A stretch of 64,000 bases of DNA from Sarcophilus harrisii (taxonomy: Eukaryota > Chordata > Mammalia > Dasyuromorphia > Dasyuridae): contig NC_045428.1 in assembly GCF_902635505.1 (NCBI RefSeq), positions 300,505,107 through 300,569,106 on the forward strand. Reading direction: 5' to 3'. Every line of letters starts with the position of its first letter. Positions within the stretch are counted from its first letter, which is position 1. The notes under the pieces were generated by a model. That model was given only the letters and a program-made list of their open reading frames with translations. It searched no databases and had not been told where the DNA came from. The translations under genes were made by a program, and so were the position numbers. Positions 1 to 10,879 of the stretch are shown here, one piece after another.

Positions 1-235
1 GATATTATCTTGCTTGTCTTCCAAAAGGATGGAGAGGGATAAGCAAGGAGAGAATTTGAAATTCAATGTAAAAAAATGAATGCTAAAAAGTTCATATTTG
101 ATTGGAAAATGTTTAATGATAAAAAATATATAAAAATATTATTAGTCTAGAGGATGTGGTTTGACAAAAAGGCTACAATAGCATTTTAAAATATTATATA
201 CAATAACAATACTATACATAATATACAAATATTAT

Positions 236-360
236 ATGCAATTATATATAATGTTGGATTTATACCTGAGATGCAGGGTTGCTTTAATATTAGGAAAACT
301 ATAGGTCCAATAGACTATATTAATAACAAAATTGTAAAATAATATGATTGTGTCAATAGA
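236..360 (+). mobile_element. L1 ORF2 fragment (reverse transcriptase)
   Basis: The + strand translates to [17 protein letters not shown], the conserved L1 RT stretch that also occurs in the longer L1 copy at 17.3 kb ([16 protein letters not shown]). It stops being readable soon after. It is an isolated old fragment. Confidence 0.75.
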
Positions 361-429
361 TTCAGTCCATATACAGAACTCTTTCCATTATTTCATGTTG
401 CTACCTTATGCTAATAAGTTTACTTTTTA

Positions 430-1100
430 TGTTTCTTTTCGTTAATATTCGAACTTCAAAGTTCCTCTGAAATTCTGGTGTTTCATTATGAATGTTTGGA
501 ATTTCTCTAATTCATTAAAGATCCACAGAATTATATATACAATTTTGTTGTGTAAATTATTCTTAGCTACAAGTCTATATCCTTTACCTTCTATGATATT
601 ATATTACACGTTCTCTACTCCTTTATAGTTGTGACTGCTAAATTGTGAAGGATCCTGAATGTGGCTCCTTGGTACTTGAATTCTTTTTTTTTTTCTGGCT
701 GCTTGTAGTATTTTTTTCTTTGACCTAAAAGTTCTGGATTTTGGCTATGATGGTCTAGGATTTTCATTTGGGGATTTCTTTAAAAGCTAAGTAATGGATT
801 ATTCTTGGAGCATATTATATGGAGAGAGAGAGAGGGACAGACAGACACACACACAGACAAAAAGTATAGAATAGTAGATAATCTAAATACATTTTCTGCC
901 AAACTAATTTCTAATTTTCCTAATAGTTCTTTTTGAATAAGAGATCAGTCTCCTAATAGTTTACATTTGCCAGCTTATCAAGGATTACTCAGTTTTCTAA
1001 GTCTAATTTGACAAGTCTCTCCTACTGATTAATTTTTCTATTTTTTAGTGAATGCCAAATAATATTGACTTCTGATAATGCCAGGCCCCTTTTATTCCTT
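430..1100 (-). mobile_element. Probable old L1-derived sequence, antisense
   Basis: T-rich sequence with phrases such as a CTGGCTGCTTGTAGTA stretch that I associate with antisense L1 upstream/ORF1 regions in marsupials. It also holds a short GA/CA simple repeat at 821-858. No frame is intact. The assignment is from memory of repeat wording and is weak. Confidence 0.35.
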
Positions 1101-1324
1101 CTTTTTTCTCCACTGTTTCCCTTGAAATTCTTGAATAATTGGTCCTTCAAATGAATTTTTCTTTCTTGTCTGGTTCTATAACATAACATGGCAGTATGAT
1201 TGGAATTAACTCAAATGGGAAGCTTTTGCAGAAGAAACAAGCGTGATTTTCTATCACAGTGCTAAAGAGAAATAGCTTGGGATGGGGGTAAGAGGGTGCC
1301 CAGAGGCAATTGATGACAGCATGG

Positions 1325-1450
1325 AAAGAACACATAAAGTAGTGGGCCCAGAGCCAGGAAGCACCTACATCTCAGGGCTATTGCGAAGATCAAATGAGAT
1401 ATTTGTTTAAAAGTGCTTAGCACAGAGCCTGGCACAAAATAAATAAATGT
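1325..1450 (+). repeat. MIR-like SINE, 3' half
   Basis: Contains the MIR tail order: GATCAAATGAGATATT, then an AGTGCTTAGCACAGAGCCTGGCAC phrase split across the usual positions, then ATAAATAAATG. Old and diverged. Confidence 0.6.
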
Positions 1451-1572
1451 GTATTACTTTCCTCCCAGGGATTGAGATGGAGAAGAAAAGACTTCAGTTT
1501 AGGTCAGTTCTCCTTCCCTCTCCTCCTCATTTTACCAGTAGAGGATCTTCCAGATGCAAAGAGTCCATAGCA

Positions 1573-1755
1573 GAGGTTATTAATATTTTTATTTCAAGGA
1601 TCCCTTTAGCAGTCTGGAAGAATCTCAGAATAATGTTTTAAAAGGATAGGATAAAATACAAAAGATTACAAAAGAAACCAAAGATCAGGAGAAATAAAAT
1701 TTAATATTTGTTCCTATATAAATTCACAGACCTAAATATATTCCCATCCCTGTGG
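1573..1755 (+). mobile_element. hAT (Charlie/MER-like) MITE, old
   Basis: It begins CAGAGGTTATTAAT and ends TTAAGAATCCAG, imperfect inverted ends of the CAGNGGTTCTTAA type. The body (GGATCCCTTTAGCAGTCTGG, then an AAATACAAAAGATTACA phrase) matches the copies at 23.4 kb and 54.7 kb, so at least three members of one non-autonomous family are in this window. Confidence 0.6.
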
Positions 1756-1759
1756 ATTA

Positions 1760-2980
1760 AGAATCCAGAAGATGCTGGACTTCCCATCTTCCCATTATTA
1801 TCCTAAAAACTGTCCCTGGATTATCTCAAATTAGTATCTGCATTAAAAGCCAAAAACAAGACGCAGATTTTACCATGCTTAAGGAAAAATTTTTGAGCAT
1901 CCAATAAATAGGAGAAAAGATCTTCCAGCAACCAGGAAATGCTTCTTTGGTTCATGAGCTCTCTATTCCTGAGCTCATTTTCCCTTGGAGCTTTGTGAAA
2001 GACATTCTCACAGACAGGGTGGAGGGAAGGAGAGGAAGAGTTTTGTATGAAATGTAGATAACACCTTATCAAATATTTTTCTTAAAAAAAAAAAACTACT
2101 TTAAAGACGGACTGACTAAATTGATTCTCAACTGATAATGAAGGGGGGAAGGGAGAGAAACCAATGGTGTGCAGAAAGCACACCAGTGAGTACTTGACTT
2201 GATGACATAACAGAATCATCTCTGCCCCTTTATGTGTACTCTTACAACCCTGAGGAGTAGATGGTACTAAGTTCTGAAAACCTGACTCACTAATTGGAAC
2301 ATTGGGAGAAGGATAAATAAGTTGAGATGAGGATATATGGAATAATAGAAACTGGAGAAAAATTAGTTAGGAGGTAATTAAAATACAGTTGAAAGTGATG
2401 GGGGCCTGAATTACTGTGATAATACAGAGTGGAAATAAGAAGATAAATACAAAAATAATATGACCTTGCTGATGTGAAATTGATAGAATTTTCTAACTGT
2501 TTAGGGGTAAATGTTGAAAATTAAGAAAGTATACAAAATAATTCAGATTTCAAATCTAAGTATCTAGTTTGATAATGATACTGTTAATAGAAATTATACG
2601 ATTTGATCATGTATGCAATGCCTTATAGAAATATAACTCATTTTTATCACGTTTCCAATGAATATTCCCAAAAGATGTTTTGAATAAAACTGGGCAATTC
2701 AGAGACAAAAAAGAGAAATTAATAATGCATATTTTAATTGTTTTATCTTACATTCAAAACTAATCAATATCTCATTAAACAAATAGAAGTCACATCAAAA
2801 TTGAGACCTCATCTTTCATCCTAATCTGCAAATGACCAATAACTTCATACATGTAAAACCTGCAATAATCCCTTAAGATTATTATTAGCAACATGATATA
2901 AGGGAAAGAGTCTTAGATTTGGAGTGAATCTATCAATATAATTATATTATTTTACTGTTTTGTTATTAATATAGTCTATT
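1760..2980. other. Unassigned intergenic DNA
   Basis: AT-rich sequence with no exon-like open frame and no repeat I can name. The short open frame at 1821-2072 (-) lacks coding character. Confidence 0.5.
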
Positions 2981-2984
2981 ATGT

Positions 2985-3780
2985 TTATAGTTTTCCTAAT
3001 ATTGAAGCAACCCTGCATTCCAGATATAAATCTAACATGATCATTATATATAATCTTTTTAAAATGCAATTTTCACTTTTTTTTTCAAAATTTTACTCAA
3101 GATTTTGAATTGATATTCATTATAGATATTGATTTGTAGTTTTCTGTTTCTATTGTTTTTGTTTCAAATATTAGACCCTTATTTGTCATATACAAAGAGT
3201 TTGATAGTAAACTTTCTTTCCCTGTTGCAAACAATTTATGTAATACTGGTATACTCCCTTATGGGAAGTTTCTTTGTGGCTTGTTCAATTTCATTTTTTT
3301 AGATTGGATTAGTTTAATTTTCTATTTCTTCTGTTAATCTAGGGTTTTGATATTTTCAAATATTCATGAATTAAATTCTTAGTTTTTTTCACATACAATT
3401 GGGCAAAATAGTTTCTAATACTTTTCTTTATTTCACCTTCATTTTTGTGAGTTTTTTTTATGTTGGCAATTTGAGTTTCCTCACTTTTTATTAGATTAGC
3501 TAATGGTTTATCTATTAATTAGTTTATTTCAGCTCATTTTATTTTTCAAACCAATGGGGTTTTGGTTTTTGATCTAGTTAATCTTATCTTTGGTTTTCAG
3601 AATATCTATTTTTATGTTTATTAGGGGAAGCAAATTGATGTTTTTCTAATTTTTTTACTTGCATGCCTAATTTATTGATGATGTTTAGAGATAAATTTTC
3701 TTCTAAAGACTGCTTTGGCTATAAATCCTAAAAGTTTCCTCAATTTTTCATTGTTGCCTGGACTTAAATTTTCAATGTTC
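2985..3780 (-). mobile_element. L1 ORF2 fragment, antisense
   Basis: The minus strand carries the same [13 protein letters not shown] reverse-transcriptase signature (near 2985-3030) and then earlier ORF2 sequence as coordinates rise. It pairs with 4380-5330 (-), which holds the ORF2 start and upstream part of the same or a similar element. The two are separated by an L2-like copy and a GA microsatellite. Confidence 0.7.
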
Positions 3781-3879
3781 ATCATAGTTTTACCTTCTTA
3801 TACTCCCATCATCTCAATGATCTGAATCAATGTTTAAGGTTATTGGTCAAACCTGTTCCCATCCTCTAATTCCTGCTTT

Positions 3880-4142
3880 CTTGCTCTCATCTACCTCAGT
3901 CTTCTTACATTTTACTTGTCTCCATGAACTCTTCAATCTATTAACACTGGCCTTGTTGCCATTCTTTGTATTTGACTCTACATTTCCTATCTCTGTCTCT
4001 TTGTGACACAAAGTCTGCGTCTGTCTTCCTCCCCTAGAATGCTTTATTTTCTACCTGTACCATTTAGCTTTCTTGGATTCCTTCAAGACTCAGAATAAAT
4101 CTCACCTTCAGAAAGAAATCCTCTAGTTGTGTGACCTTTGCT

Positions 4143-4143
<1 letters not shown>
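3880..4143 (+). mobile_element. L2-type LINE 3' portion
   Basis: Reads like the L2/L3 3' end: a CCTAGAATGCTTTATTTTC phrase, then TCCTTCAAGACTCAG and a GAAAGAAATCCTCTAG phrase. It lies inside the antisense L1, splitting it. Confidence 0.55.

Positions 4144-4206
<63 letters not shown>
4144..4206 (+). repeat. (GA)n microsatellite
   Basis: About 31 uninterrupted GA units. It is long and pure, so likely polymorphic. Confidence 0.97.
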
Positions 4207-4208
<2 letters not shown>

Positions 4209-4379
4209 CAGTTTTCCCAGCTGCCAAAGTCTTACCCTCTAATACCAGTTTCCATCTACTCTGCATAGATCTAAAATTACATTCCAATTCTTATTTTTGT
4301 TAGCTATGTCTAGGTGTGAAAGGGACACCCATACTCCACTCAACTATCATAATTTTGCCATCAACTTATTAAAGTTTAA

Positions 4380-5330
4380 TGAATTTTTTCCTCAAATACT
4401 TACATGCTATGATATTTGATGCATGTATTGTTATTTAGGGTACCCTTAAATATGATGTAACTTGCTTATCTTTCTTACCATGTCTATGTTTTACTGTTGA
4501 TCTGAGATCATGATTGCTATTCTCACTTTATTTAAAATCACCTAATTCATATTAAATTCTGCCCCAGTTCATTTTTATTTTGTATCAATCTTTGAATTTC
4601 AAGTGTAAATAACATATTGTTGACTCCTGCTATCCTATTTCCCTGTTCTATTTTATGAGTATTTATCCCATCCATATTCCATCTAAAAAAGATTTGTTTT
4701 ATACTTTCCTGAAATATAATACACAATTTTTTGGTGGGGAAGGAGTTAGTCATGCTTTTCAAGGAGCCCAGTGGTCCTTATATTATCTCTTAGCCTGTTT
4801 TCCAGGGTTTTTGATAGTTTTAAAAACTTTTTTTTCAACATTTTTATTCTCAATTTCTTGTTATGACCTGGAGTCACTGAGTTCTGATTATTACAATATA
4901 TTTTTGAGGGAGTTCACTAGCTGGTAAGTTTTCCACTTTCTATTCTAAAGTTTCCTTTTTTTCCCAGCAGAGCTCCTAATTCAATTCCAAATTGATTTTT
5001 TATGATTGGCTTCACTTTTCCATTCTTGTAATCCTTTTAGTCAATCCTTTTTTGTCTTTGCATCTCTGCTTATACTTGTTATGAAGTCAATCTTTTCATC
5101 TTGAATTTCTCTTAATTTGTAGTATTTCTTCATTGTGATTTTTGTTTTCTCATGTTTGTTCATATTTTCTGTCTTGTCTTCCGATCCTTTTACCAGGGCT
5201 TATGCTGGCTTCTTTTGTTCAGTTCTTTATGCTTGCTTCGGTTACTCCTTATGTTTATCCTTTTTTTCTACTTCTTTGGACACGGGAGATATGAACTCCT
5301 CTGCAACCTCTATGTCATTATCTTTGCCAC
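4380..5330 (-). mobile_element. L1, ORF2 start and upstream part, antisense
   Basis: Around 4560-4680 the minus strand corresponds to the start of L1 ORF2 (compare AACAACATATTGT / ATGAACTC-type wording in the copy at 15.65 kb). Sequence up to about 5330 then looks like antisense linker and ORF1. No long frame survives. Confidence 0.55.
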
Positions 5331-5402
5331 ATATGTAAGATGAAGGAATAGGAAGTGTACCAATATGCCTCAGTCATATTGCTATCCCTTTTTATTAAAT
5401 AT

Positions 5403-5628
5403 TGTTATTGTTCAGTTGTTTCATGTCTGATTCTTTGTGTCCTCATTTGGGGTTTTCTTGGCAAAAATACTGGAGTGATATGCCATTTCCTTCTTCAACT
5501 CATTTTACAGATGAGGAATTGAGGCAAACAGAATTAAAGGATTTGTTCAGGGTCACACAGCTAGTAAGCAACTGAGGCCAGATTTGAAGTAAGGAAGAGG
5601 ACCCACTATACCACCTAGATGTCCATTT
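5403..5628 (-). repeat. MAR1-type SINE, antisense
   Basis: Shows the antisense MAR1 order: TTGTTCAGTTGTTTCATGTC, GGGGTTTTCTTGGCAAA, CCATTTCCTTCTTCAACTCA, ACAGATGAGGAATTGAGGCA, GGGTCACACAGCTAGTAAG, and a CACTATACCACCTAGATG end. Confidence 0.85.
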
Positions 5629-5924
5629 TAAATTTAAATAGCATCTTTAATACTTTCTGCTCACATCTCAGTGGATCACCCCAAGGGTATAGATATCTCA
5701 CTTTGGAGATCACCAATTAGAAGATGTCTGATATTCCATTCAATATTGAAATTCTATGATTCTGATTTCAAATGTACTAAGGCACTGCCAGAAAAGCTCA
5801 GTAAGCATTTTAGTCTTTCACAACTTTATCATTAATTTAAATTACTACAATGAAAAATCATAAGCAAGCTCCATGATCATTTTTAAAGATTATTTTGATA
5901 ACTATATTTCAGTGCAATTAGCTT

Positions 5925-6140
5925 CCTTTAGATAACTAGGTGACACGATAGAGTGGAGGAGTCAGGAAGACCCGAATCATCAAATCTGGCCTCAGATACT
6001 AACTGTGTGATCCTGGTTAAATCATTTAACTTTATTTGCCTCAATTTCCTCACCTGTCAAATGAACTGGAGAAGGAAATGGCAAATCACGCCATTATTTT
6101 TGCCAAGAAAACCTAAACATGGTGGCACCTAAGAAAAGTA
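5925..6140 (+). repeat. MAR1-type SINE
   Basis: Sense copy of the same family: AACTAGGTGACACGATAGAG start, TCTGGCCTCAGATACTAAC, TGTGTGATCCTGG, GGAGAAGGAAATGGCAAATC, and the TTTTGCCAAGAAAACC end. Confidence 0.85.
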
Positions 6141-6880
6141 AATCCAAATATTTCCCTTATAAACTCAGGGTACAATCCAGCACAATTGCACACAGCATCA
6201 ATGGGAAGAATCGGAAAACAGAGGGAGTACATTGGTAAGGCAACTTATTTCCTGTATTTTGGAGCCCCAGAATCCTTTCTTTCTCATGACATATTCGTAC
6301 TGCAACATCTCTGAAAAATATGAGGCAGAGTTTCTGGGTAATTAATAATCAAGTTATTAATTAAGTTAGCAAATAATAAATTAATGATCAATTGTCTCCT
6401 TCCTAGCAAAAAAAAAAAAAACCATGAAGATTCCTGAATGTTTAAATACCTTTGGTGCTCTACAGGTAAAACTCAACACTGACTAGTGAACAATTAATGA
6501 GGGAGCAGGTGTATTAATGCTCCTTCTATTGAGGAGGTGATCTGATTATGAAACTCAGTGACTTCTTGCAATCAGGACAAAGGAATCTATCTCTACCCAG
6601 ACCACCCTAGTTGGTTTTCTCCTTCATAAAATGGGTCATCCTAAATTCTAATGGAGAGTAGTTCTAAGGACAGGGGCTTATTTTCCAAAGGCAAGAATTC
6701 ACCTACATTAGAATCTGTTGGGAAGTCCTTCTAATTGGATGCGGTTCTGTCCAAGACTGAAGATCATACACCCAGAAGATTTGAACTATCTCCTATGTCA
6801 GCAGTTTTCTTCTGAGGCTGACTGAATGACCTTTAAAGCTGGTCCCTTTTCAAAAAATAGAAAGGAAAAAATTTTATCCT
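6141..6880. other. Unassigned intergenic DNA
   Basis: No gene, RNA or repeat family recognised. Contains an A13 run at 6408 and moderately complex sequence to 6850 that might include a decayed LTR or unique DNA. Confidence 0.4.
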
Positions 6881-6884
6881 AATT

Positions 6885-7075
6885 TAATAATTGGTTTTTC
6901 TGTTATACCCTTTAACCCAGCAGTGTTTCTGTTGGGCCTATATCCCAAATAGATCTTAAAGGAAGGAAAAGGACCCACATGTACAAAAATGTTTGTGGCA
7001 GCTCTTTTACTAGTGGCAAGAAACTGGAACCTGAATGGATGCCCATCAGTTGAAGAATGGCTGAATAAGATATAT
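6885..7075 (+). mobile_element. L1 3' end, first part (split by a SINE)
   Basis: Contains the recurrent end-of-ORF2 wording of the local L1s: TTTGTGGCAGCTCTTTTACT, AACTGGAACCTGAATGGATG, CCCATCAGTTGAAGAATGG. It continues after the SINE at 7300. Confidence 0.85.
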
Positions 7076-7299
7076 GAATACTAAACCAACCTGTTGACTC
7101 TAAACTTGACTAGAGGCAAACTAAAAGTGGATAAAGAACTAGAAAATCAGGAAGACCTGAATTTAAATGTAGTTTTGCACTCCCAAGCTGTGTGACCCAA
7201 TGCAAATCACTTAAGCTGTCTGTTGCTTGTTTCTTCATCTGTAAAACTTATTCCTTATTCTTGTGATTCCTTATTCTTCCTTATTGTCTTCCTTATTAT
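7076..7299 (+). repeat. tRNA-type SINE nested in L1
   Basis: GGAAGACCTGAATTTAAATG, AGCTGTGTGACCCAATGCAA and TTTCTTCATCTGTAAAA are typical of the local CORE-SINEs. L1 sequence flanks it on both sides, so the SINE entered after the L1. Confidence 0.75.
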
Positions 7300-7805
7300 T
7301 GTTCTATAAGAAATGATCAGAATAATTTCAGAAAGGCCTGGAGAGATTTACATGAACTGATGCTAAGTGAAGTAAGTAGACGCAAAAGAACATTATTCAC
7401 AGCAACAACAAGATTATGTGATAATTCTGATGGCTTTTTTCAACAATGAGGTGATTCAGGCCAATTCTAATAGATTTGTGATGGAGAGCCCTTTGCATCC
7501 AGAAAGAGGACTATGAGGACTGACTGTAAATCACAACATACTATTTTCACCTTTTGTTGTTTTTTTGTTGTTTGCCTCCTTTTTTTTTTTGTTTTCTCAT
7601 TTTTCCTTTTTGATCTGATTTTTCTTGTGAAACATGCTAAATGTGAAGAATTGCACGTGTTTAACATTTGGAATTACTTGCTATTTAGAGAAAGGGTGGA
7701 AAGGAAGAGAGAAAAATTTGGAACACAAATTTTGGAGAAGTTAATGTTGAAAACTACCTATATATATATTTTGGAAATAAAAAGCTATTATTTTAAAAAA
7801 AATAA
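7300..7805 (+). mobile_element. L1 3' end, second part, with tail
   Basis: Resumes at GTTCTATAAGAAATGATCAG and runs through the L1 3' UTR (CTGATTTTTCTTGTGAAACA, ATGTTGAAAACTACC) to the AATAAAAAGCTATTATTTT end and short A tail. Confidence 0.85.
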
Positions 7806-7911
7806 ATAGCCTTTTTTCTTTCGAGTTTTTTTGTGAAGATTAAATGAGATATTTATAAAGTTCTTTGGAAACCTTAAAGTGCAATATAAATGCTAGCTAA
7901 GTAGGTAATCT

Positions 7912-7990
7912 ATAAGGTCCTTGAAGGCAGGGACCGTCAATCTACACTTTTGTAGTTCCAATACTTAATAAGAAACATTTGGTGTAAATT
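7912..7990 (+). mobile_element. L2 3' terminus
   Basis: AAGGTCCTTGAAGGCAGGGA followed by CCAATACTTAATAAG matches the end of L2-type LINEs. A SINE-like tail (7838-7905, TTAAATGAGATATTTATAAAG) abuts it. Confidence 0.55.
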
Positions 7991-8235
7991 CTAGGTCTAT
8001 TTCCTGAGATTGCTTTATAGTCACGCCAGAAACGGAAGAAATAGGCATTTATATCGCTGATACAAACGCTCAATAAAAAAGCAAAGAAAAGCAAACTTTC
8101 CTCACTAACAACCATTACTATGAGGCAATGGCTGGTTTTCTGAGACAGGAGGACGTCTCTCTACCTGACTGTCCCGCTTTGGGATTTCTCTGAGAGTCTC
8201 AAGGGAGGAAATGACAGAGGTACCTTCCCAGGTGT

Positions 8236-8805
8236 TGGCCCCAACTTCCTGCCTCTGCGCATGTGCCAGAAAGAGCCCATGAGAAGGCGGGCCCCACGTG
8301 ACTTGTGGCCCCAACTTCCTGCCTCGGAGCACGTGCCAGAAAGAGCCCAAGAGCAGGTGGGCCACGTGACTTGTGGCCCCAACTTCCTGCCTCTGCGCAT
8401 GTGCCAGAAAGAGCCCATGAGAAGGCGGGCCCCACGTGACTTTTCCCCTTCCTGCCTCGGAGCACGGCCAGAAAGAGCCCAAACGGTTACGTGACTTTGG
8501 GCCCCAACTTTGCCCGGGAGGCCAGAAAGAGCCCATGGAAGGCGGGCCCCCCGTGACTTGTGGCAACTTCCTGCCTCGGCGATGTGAGAAAACCCAAGGC
8601 GGCGGGCCCCCCGTGACTTTGGGCCCCAACCCTGCCTTGGCCGTGGGAAAGGCCCAAGGAAAAGGGGGCCCCCACGTGACTTTGGCCCCAACTTCCGCCC
8701 CAAAGCCGAAAACCCAAACAGGTGGGCCCGTGACTTGTGGCCCAACTTCCCTGCCTCCGGGATGTGGAAAGAGCCCAAGGCAAGGCGGGCCCCACGTGAC
8801 TCGGA
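8236..8805 (+). repeat. GC-rich minisatellite, about 9 units of 57-70 bp, in the TEX55 5' flank
   Basis: Tandem units share GGCCCCAACTTCCTGCCTC, GCCAGAAAGAGCCCA, GGCGGGCCCCACGTGACTT. Unit ends (CGTGACT) fall near 8298, 8365, 8435, 8491, 8551, 8612, 8677, 8730 and 8795. Units 1 and 3 are almost identical while unit 2 differs (GGAGCACGTG for TGCGCATGTG), an A-B-A pattern. Units nearer the gene are shorter and more diverged. Six CACGTG E-boxes occur; other units keep ACGTGAC or CGTGAC. The array ends about 180 bp before the TEX55 start codon, so it may sit in or beside the promoter. Open frames on both strands here (up to 274 codons) are products of the repeat's base composition. Confidence 0.9.
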
Positions 8806-8985
8806 GGTTGGGGTGGAGCTCATCCCAGCAGCCCCAACGCCAAGTTTGACAAGGCAACAAAGGCCGCATGACGCCATGACAACTGTGGCGCCCCCACCCC
8901 TTTTCTGGCTGCAGGGTGCTCCGTGACACACATTAAGTCAGCTGATCCAAAAAGGGAGGAATGAATTTGGGGGTCCGCCTCGAAG
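8806..8985 (+). promoter_or_regulatory. Probable TEX55 promoter-proximal / 5' UTR region
   Basis: GC-rich, CpG-containing sequence between the minisatellite and the first coding exon. It contains a TGACGCCATGAC element (about 8869) and a CCCCCACCCC GC-box-like run. There is no evident TATA box. The transcription start cannot be placed from sequence alone. Confidence 0.45.
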
Positions 8986-9165
8986 ATGGAGAGGCCGACA
9001 GACGCCCCGAGAGTTAACCAAATTTCATTCTCTAGTGAAAAAGCACCCTCAATGGCAATTCCCGATCTGAATTACAATAGCTACACCTTTGAAAACGAAG
9101 CCATGGAGAAATTCAGTATCCAGGATGACTTACCAGCACACATCTTCTCCAGACTGCAGAGCACG
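8986..9165 (+). CDS. TEX55: TEX55 coding exon 1
   Basis: First of four exons (8986-9165, 10270-10434, 12203-12265, 20262-20300) that join in phase 0 into 148 codons plus stop. I infer TEX55 (formerly C3orf30), a testis-expressed protein of sperm, from the C-terminal docking domain, the direction, and its position immediately upstream of UPK1B. This exon encodes residues 1-60, starts MERPTDAPRVNQ at an ATG in GC-rich sequence, contains a polar stretch SFSSEKAPS, and ends SRLQST before a clear donor (ACG|gtaagg). As I recall, human TEX55 is about 540 residues with a very long first coding exon, so this protein would lack most of that disordered N-terminus. An extra upstream exon cannot be excluded. 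The exon chain is strong; the name rests on domain plus synteny. Confidence 0.85.
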
Positions 9166-9784
9166 GTAAGGAAATGGCAAGGAGGGGGCTCGAGACCTCC
9201 ATAAATCATGACTCCGCCTCCTTCGTTCCAGGAAGATGCGGGGAATGGGAAAGAATGTGCTCGAAGGAACCCGGATATTGTCTTCTTCCGCGTAACCCTA
9301 AACAGGAAAAGCTTTGTCCCCTCTCTTTCCCCGCCCCTCCACTCAGGAAAAGTCCAGAAACTTCCGAGCTCTGGTTCTGTAGTAGGGTGTGAATTTGGGG
9401 GCACCGAAGGGGGGTCCTACATGGTCTCTCCGGGATTTCAAGTTCTTTGTCGATGGCTAAACGCCTTCACCTCTCTGAGCCTCAATTGATGCCTATTTCT
9501 CCTTCCATTTTGAGAAAAAAAAATGGATTCCAGAGCGCTCCTGGGGCAAGGAGGCGTGAAAAGCCGAGAGAGTTCAGAAATCACGTGTATTTGGATCCTT
9601 TTCAGCCCAATTCCCAGCGCTGTTAATATTTTTAAGGAGAGAAAGCTGATGTATTGGAAAGACGGCTGAATTTGCAATTAGGAGACCTGGGTTTGCATCC
9701 TGACTGCAGTAAAGAAAGAAGTCGCTCTATGCCCGTAGTAACCATCCATCCCAGGCCTATTTTTTAAAGATTAAATTATGTTGA

Positions 9785-9954
9785 AGGGGCAGCTAGGTGG
9801 CGCAGTGAGTAGAGCACCAGCCCTGAAGTCAGGAGGACCTGAGTCCAAATCTGATCTCAGACACTTAACACTTCCTAGCTGTGACCCTGAGCAAGTCACT
9901 TAACCCACTTAACCCCAATTGCTTAAAAAAAAAAAAAAAAAAGAAAAAAAAAAG
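9785..9954 (+). repeat. WSINE1/SINE1-type SINE with target duplication
   Basis: Full-length sense copy in TEX55 intron 1: GGGGCAGCTAGGTGGCGCAG start, AGTCAGGAGGACCTGAGTCC, CTCAGACACTTAACACTTCC, GAGCAAGTCACTTAACCC and an A-rich tail. It is flanked by an exact repeat of AAAGATTAAATTATGTTG (9767-9784 and 9955-9972), the signature of L1-assisted insertion. The good match of the ends suggests it is fairly young. Confidence 0.95.
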
Positions 9955-10269
9955 AAAGATTAAATTATGTTGTTTCAAGGACCAAACAAGTAAAAACGAA
10001 ACCTACGGCCTCTTTCTCTTTCTCTTTCACTCAGGGTCTTGAATCAAATATAACTTCCCGATTTTGGGTTGGAAAACTGAGATCACTGTCCCTATCCCAG
10101 ACAAAGTTCTTCATCTAAGTGAAGTCTCTCGGAAATCTACATTTTTGATAATAAATATTTAATATTTTTAAATGTTCTTTATACTTGGATGTCTAATGCA
10201 CTATTTCCCACCATTTTAAACGTCTTCAATTAGGAGATTTATTAAATGGATTCTTTTTTAAAATTTCAG

Positions 10270-10434
10270 CTTCGGATGGATAGTATTCCACAAGCTATAC
10301 GAGACATAATTATGAGTGCTGATAACATTTTGGAACCTACCGGCCTACAATCAACAACTGCTTTGTTATATGAAGATCCCTTTGAAGTAGCTCAGAAATA
10401 CTTGGAAAAACACAACATTATGCAAATATTCCAG
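10270..10434 (+). CDS. TEX55: TEX55 coding exon 2
   Basis: Encodes residues 61-115, from LRMDSIPQAIRDIIM to EKHNIMQIFQ. The acceptor is aaaatttcag|CTT and the donor CAG|gtgaat, both phase 0. The exon ends inside the RIIa-like fold: DPFEVAQKYLEKHNIMQIFQ forms the first helix and turn of the dimerisation/docking domain, which pairs two chains and, in this family, offers a groove for A-kinase anchoring helices. The upstream part (AIRDIIMSADNILEPTG) is predicted helical and of unknown role. Confidence 0.88.
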
Positions 10435-10559
10435 GTGAATCTCTCCATAGTCTTCATCAACTGACTTCCATACTAAAATAGAACAAGTTTTTACCTGGCT
10501 TAGTTGTATTTTTACCTGGATAATTGTATCACAAATATTAAGCAACACCAAAGGGAGGA

Positions 10560-10860
10560 AAGGGGAAGTTAATTAGAGTTACTGATCACCTACTGGTATT
10601 GAGGGTACTATGCTTATTACTTTAAGGATCCAGAGTATAATTCCTGCTCTCAAGTCATAGTTTAATTGGAATAATTAGTAAACACAATCAGTGTTAAATA
10701 AATGAGAGGTGGTCATCTATATGGACTGAAAGACTGGGGAAGAGTATTAGGACTTAATCTATACTTTGAATTGAAAGATGAACAGGATTTAATTATTTAA
10801 AAATTGTAAAGGAGGGAAGAACATTCCAGACAGAGACAATAATACAGATAAATATATTAT
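10560..10860 (+). repeat. Ancient mammalian repeat, family not resolved
   Basis: Wording such as TTCCTGCTCTCAAGTCATAG and GGAAGAACATTCCAGACAG recurs at 13.8-14.3 kb, 29.6 kb and 38.0 kb. It is an old, widely dispersed repeat that I cannot name securely. Confidence 0.4.
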
Positions 10861-10879
10861 CAGTTGAGTGGTCACCCCA

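Noticed and set aside
8105-8931. Long open frames on the minus strand (274 and 256 codons) and several on the plus strand
   Set aside because: They run over the GC-rich minisatellite in overlapping frames. The peptide repetitiveness mirrors the DNA repeat and there is no domain or splice context.
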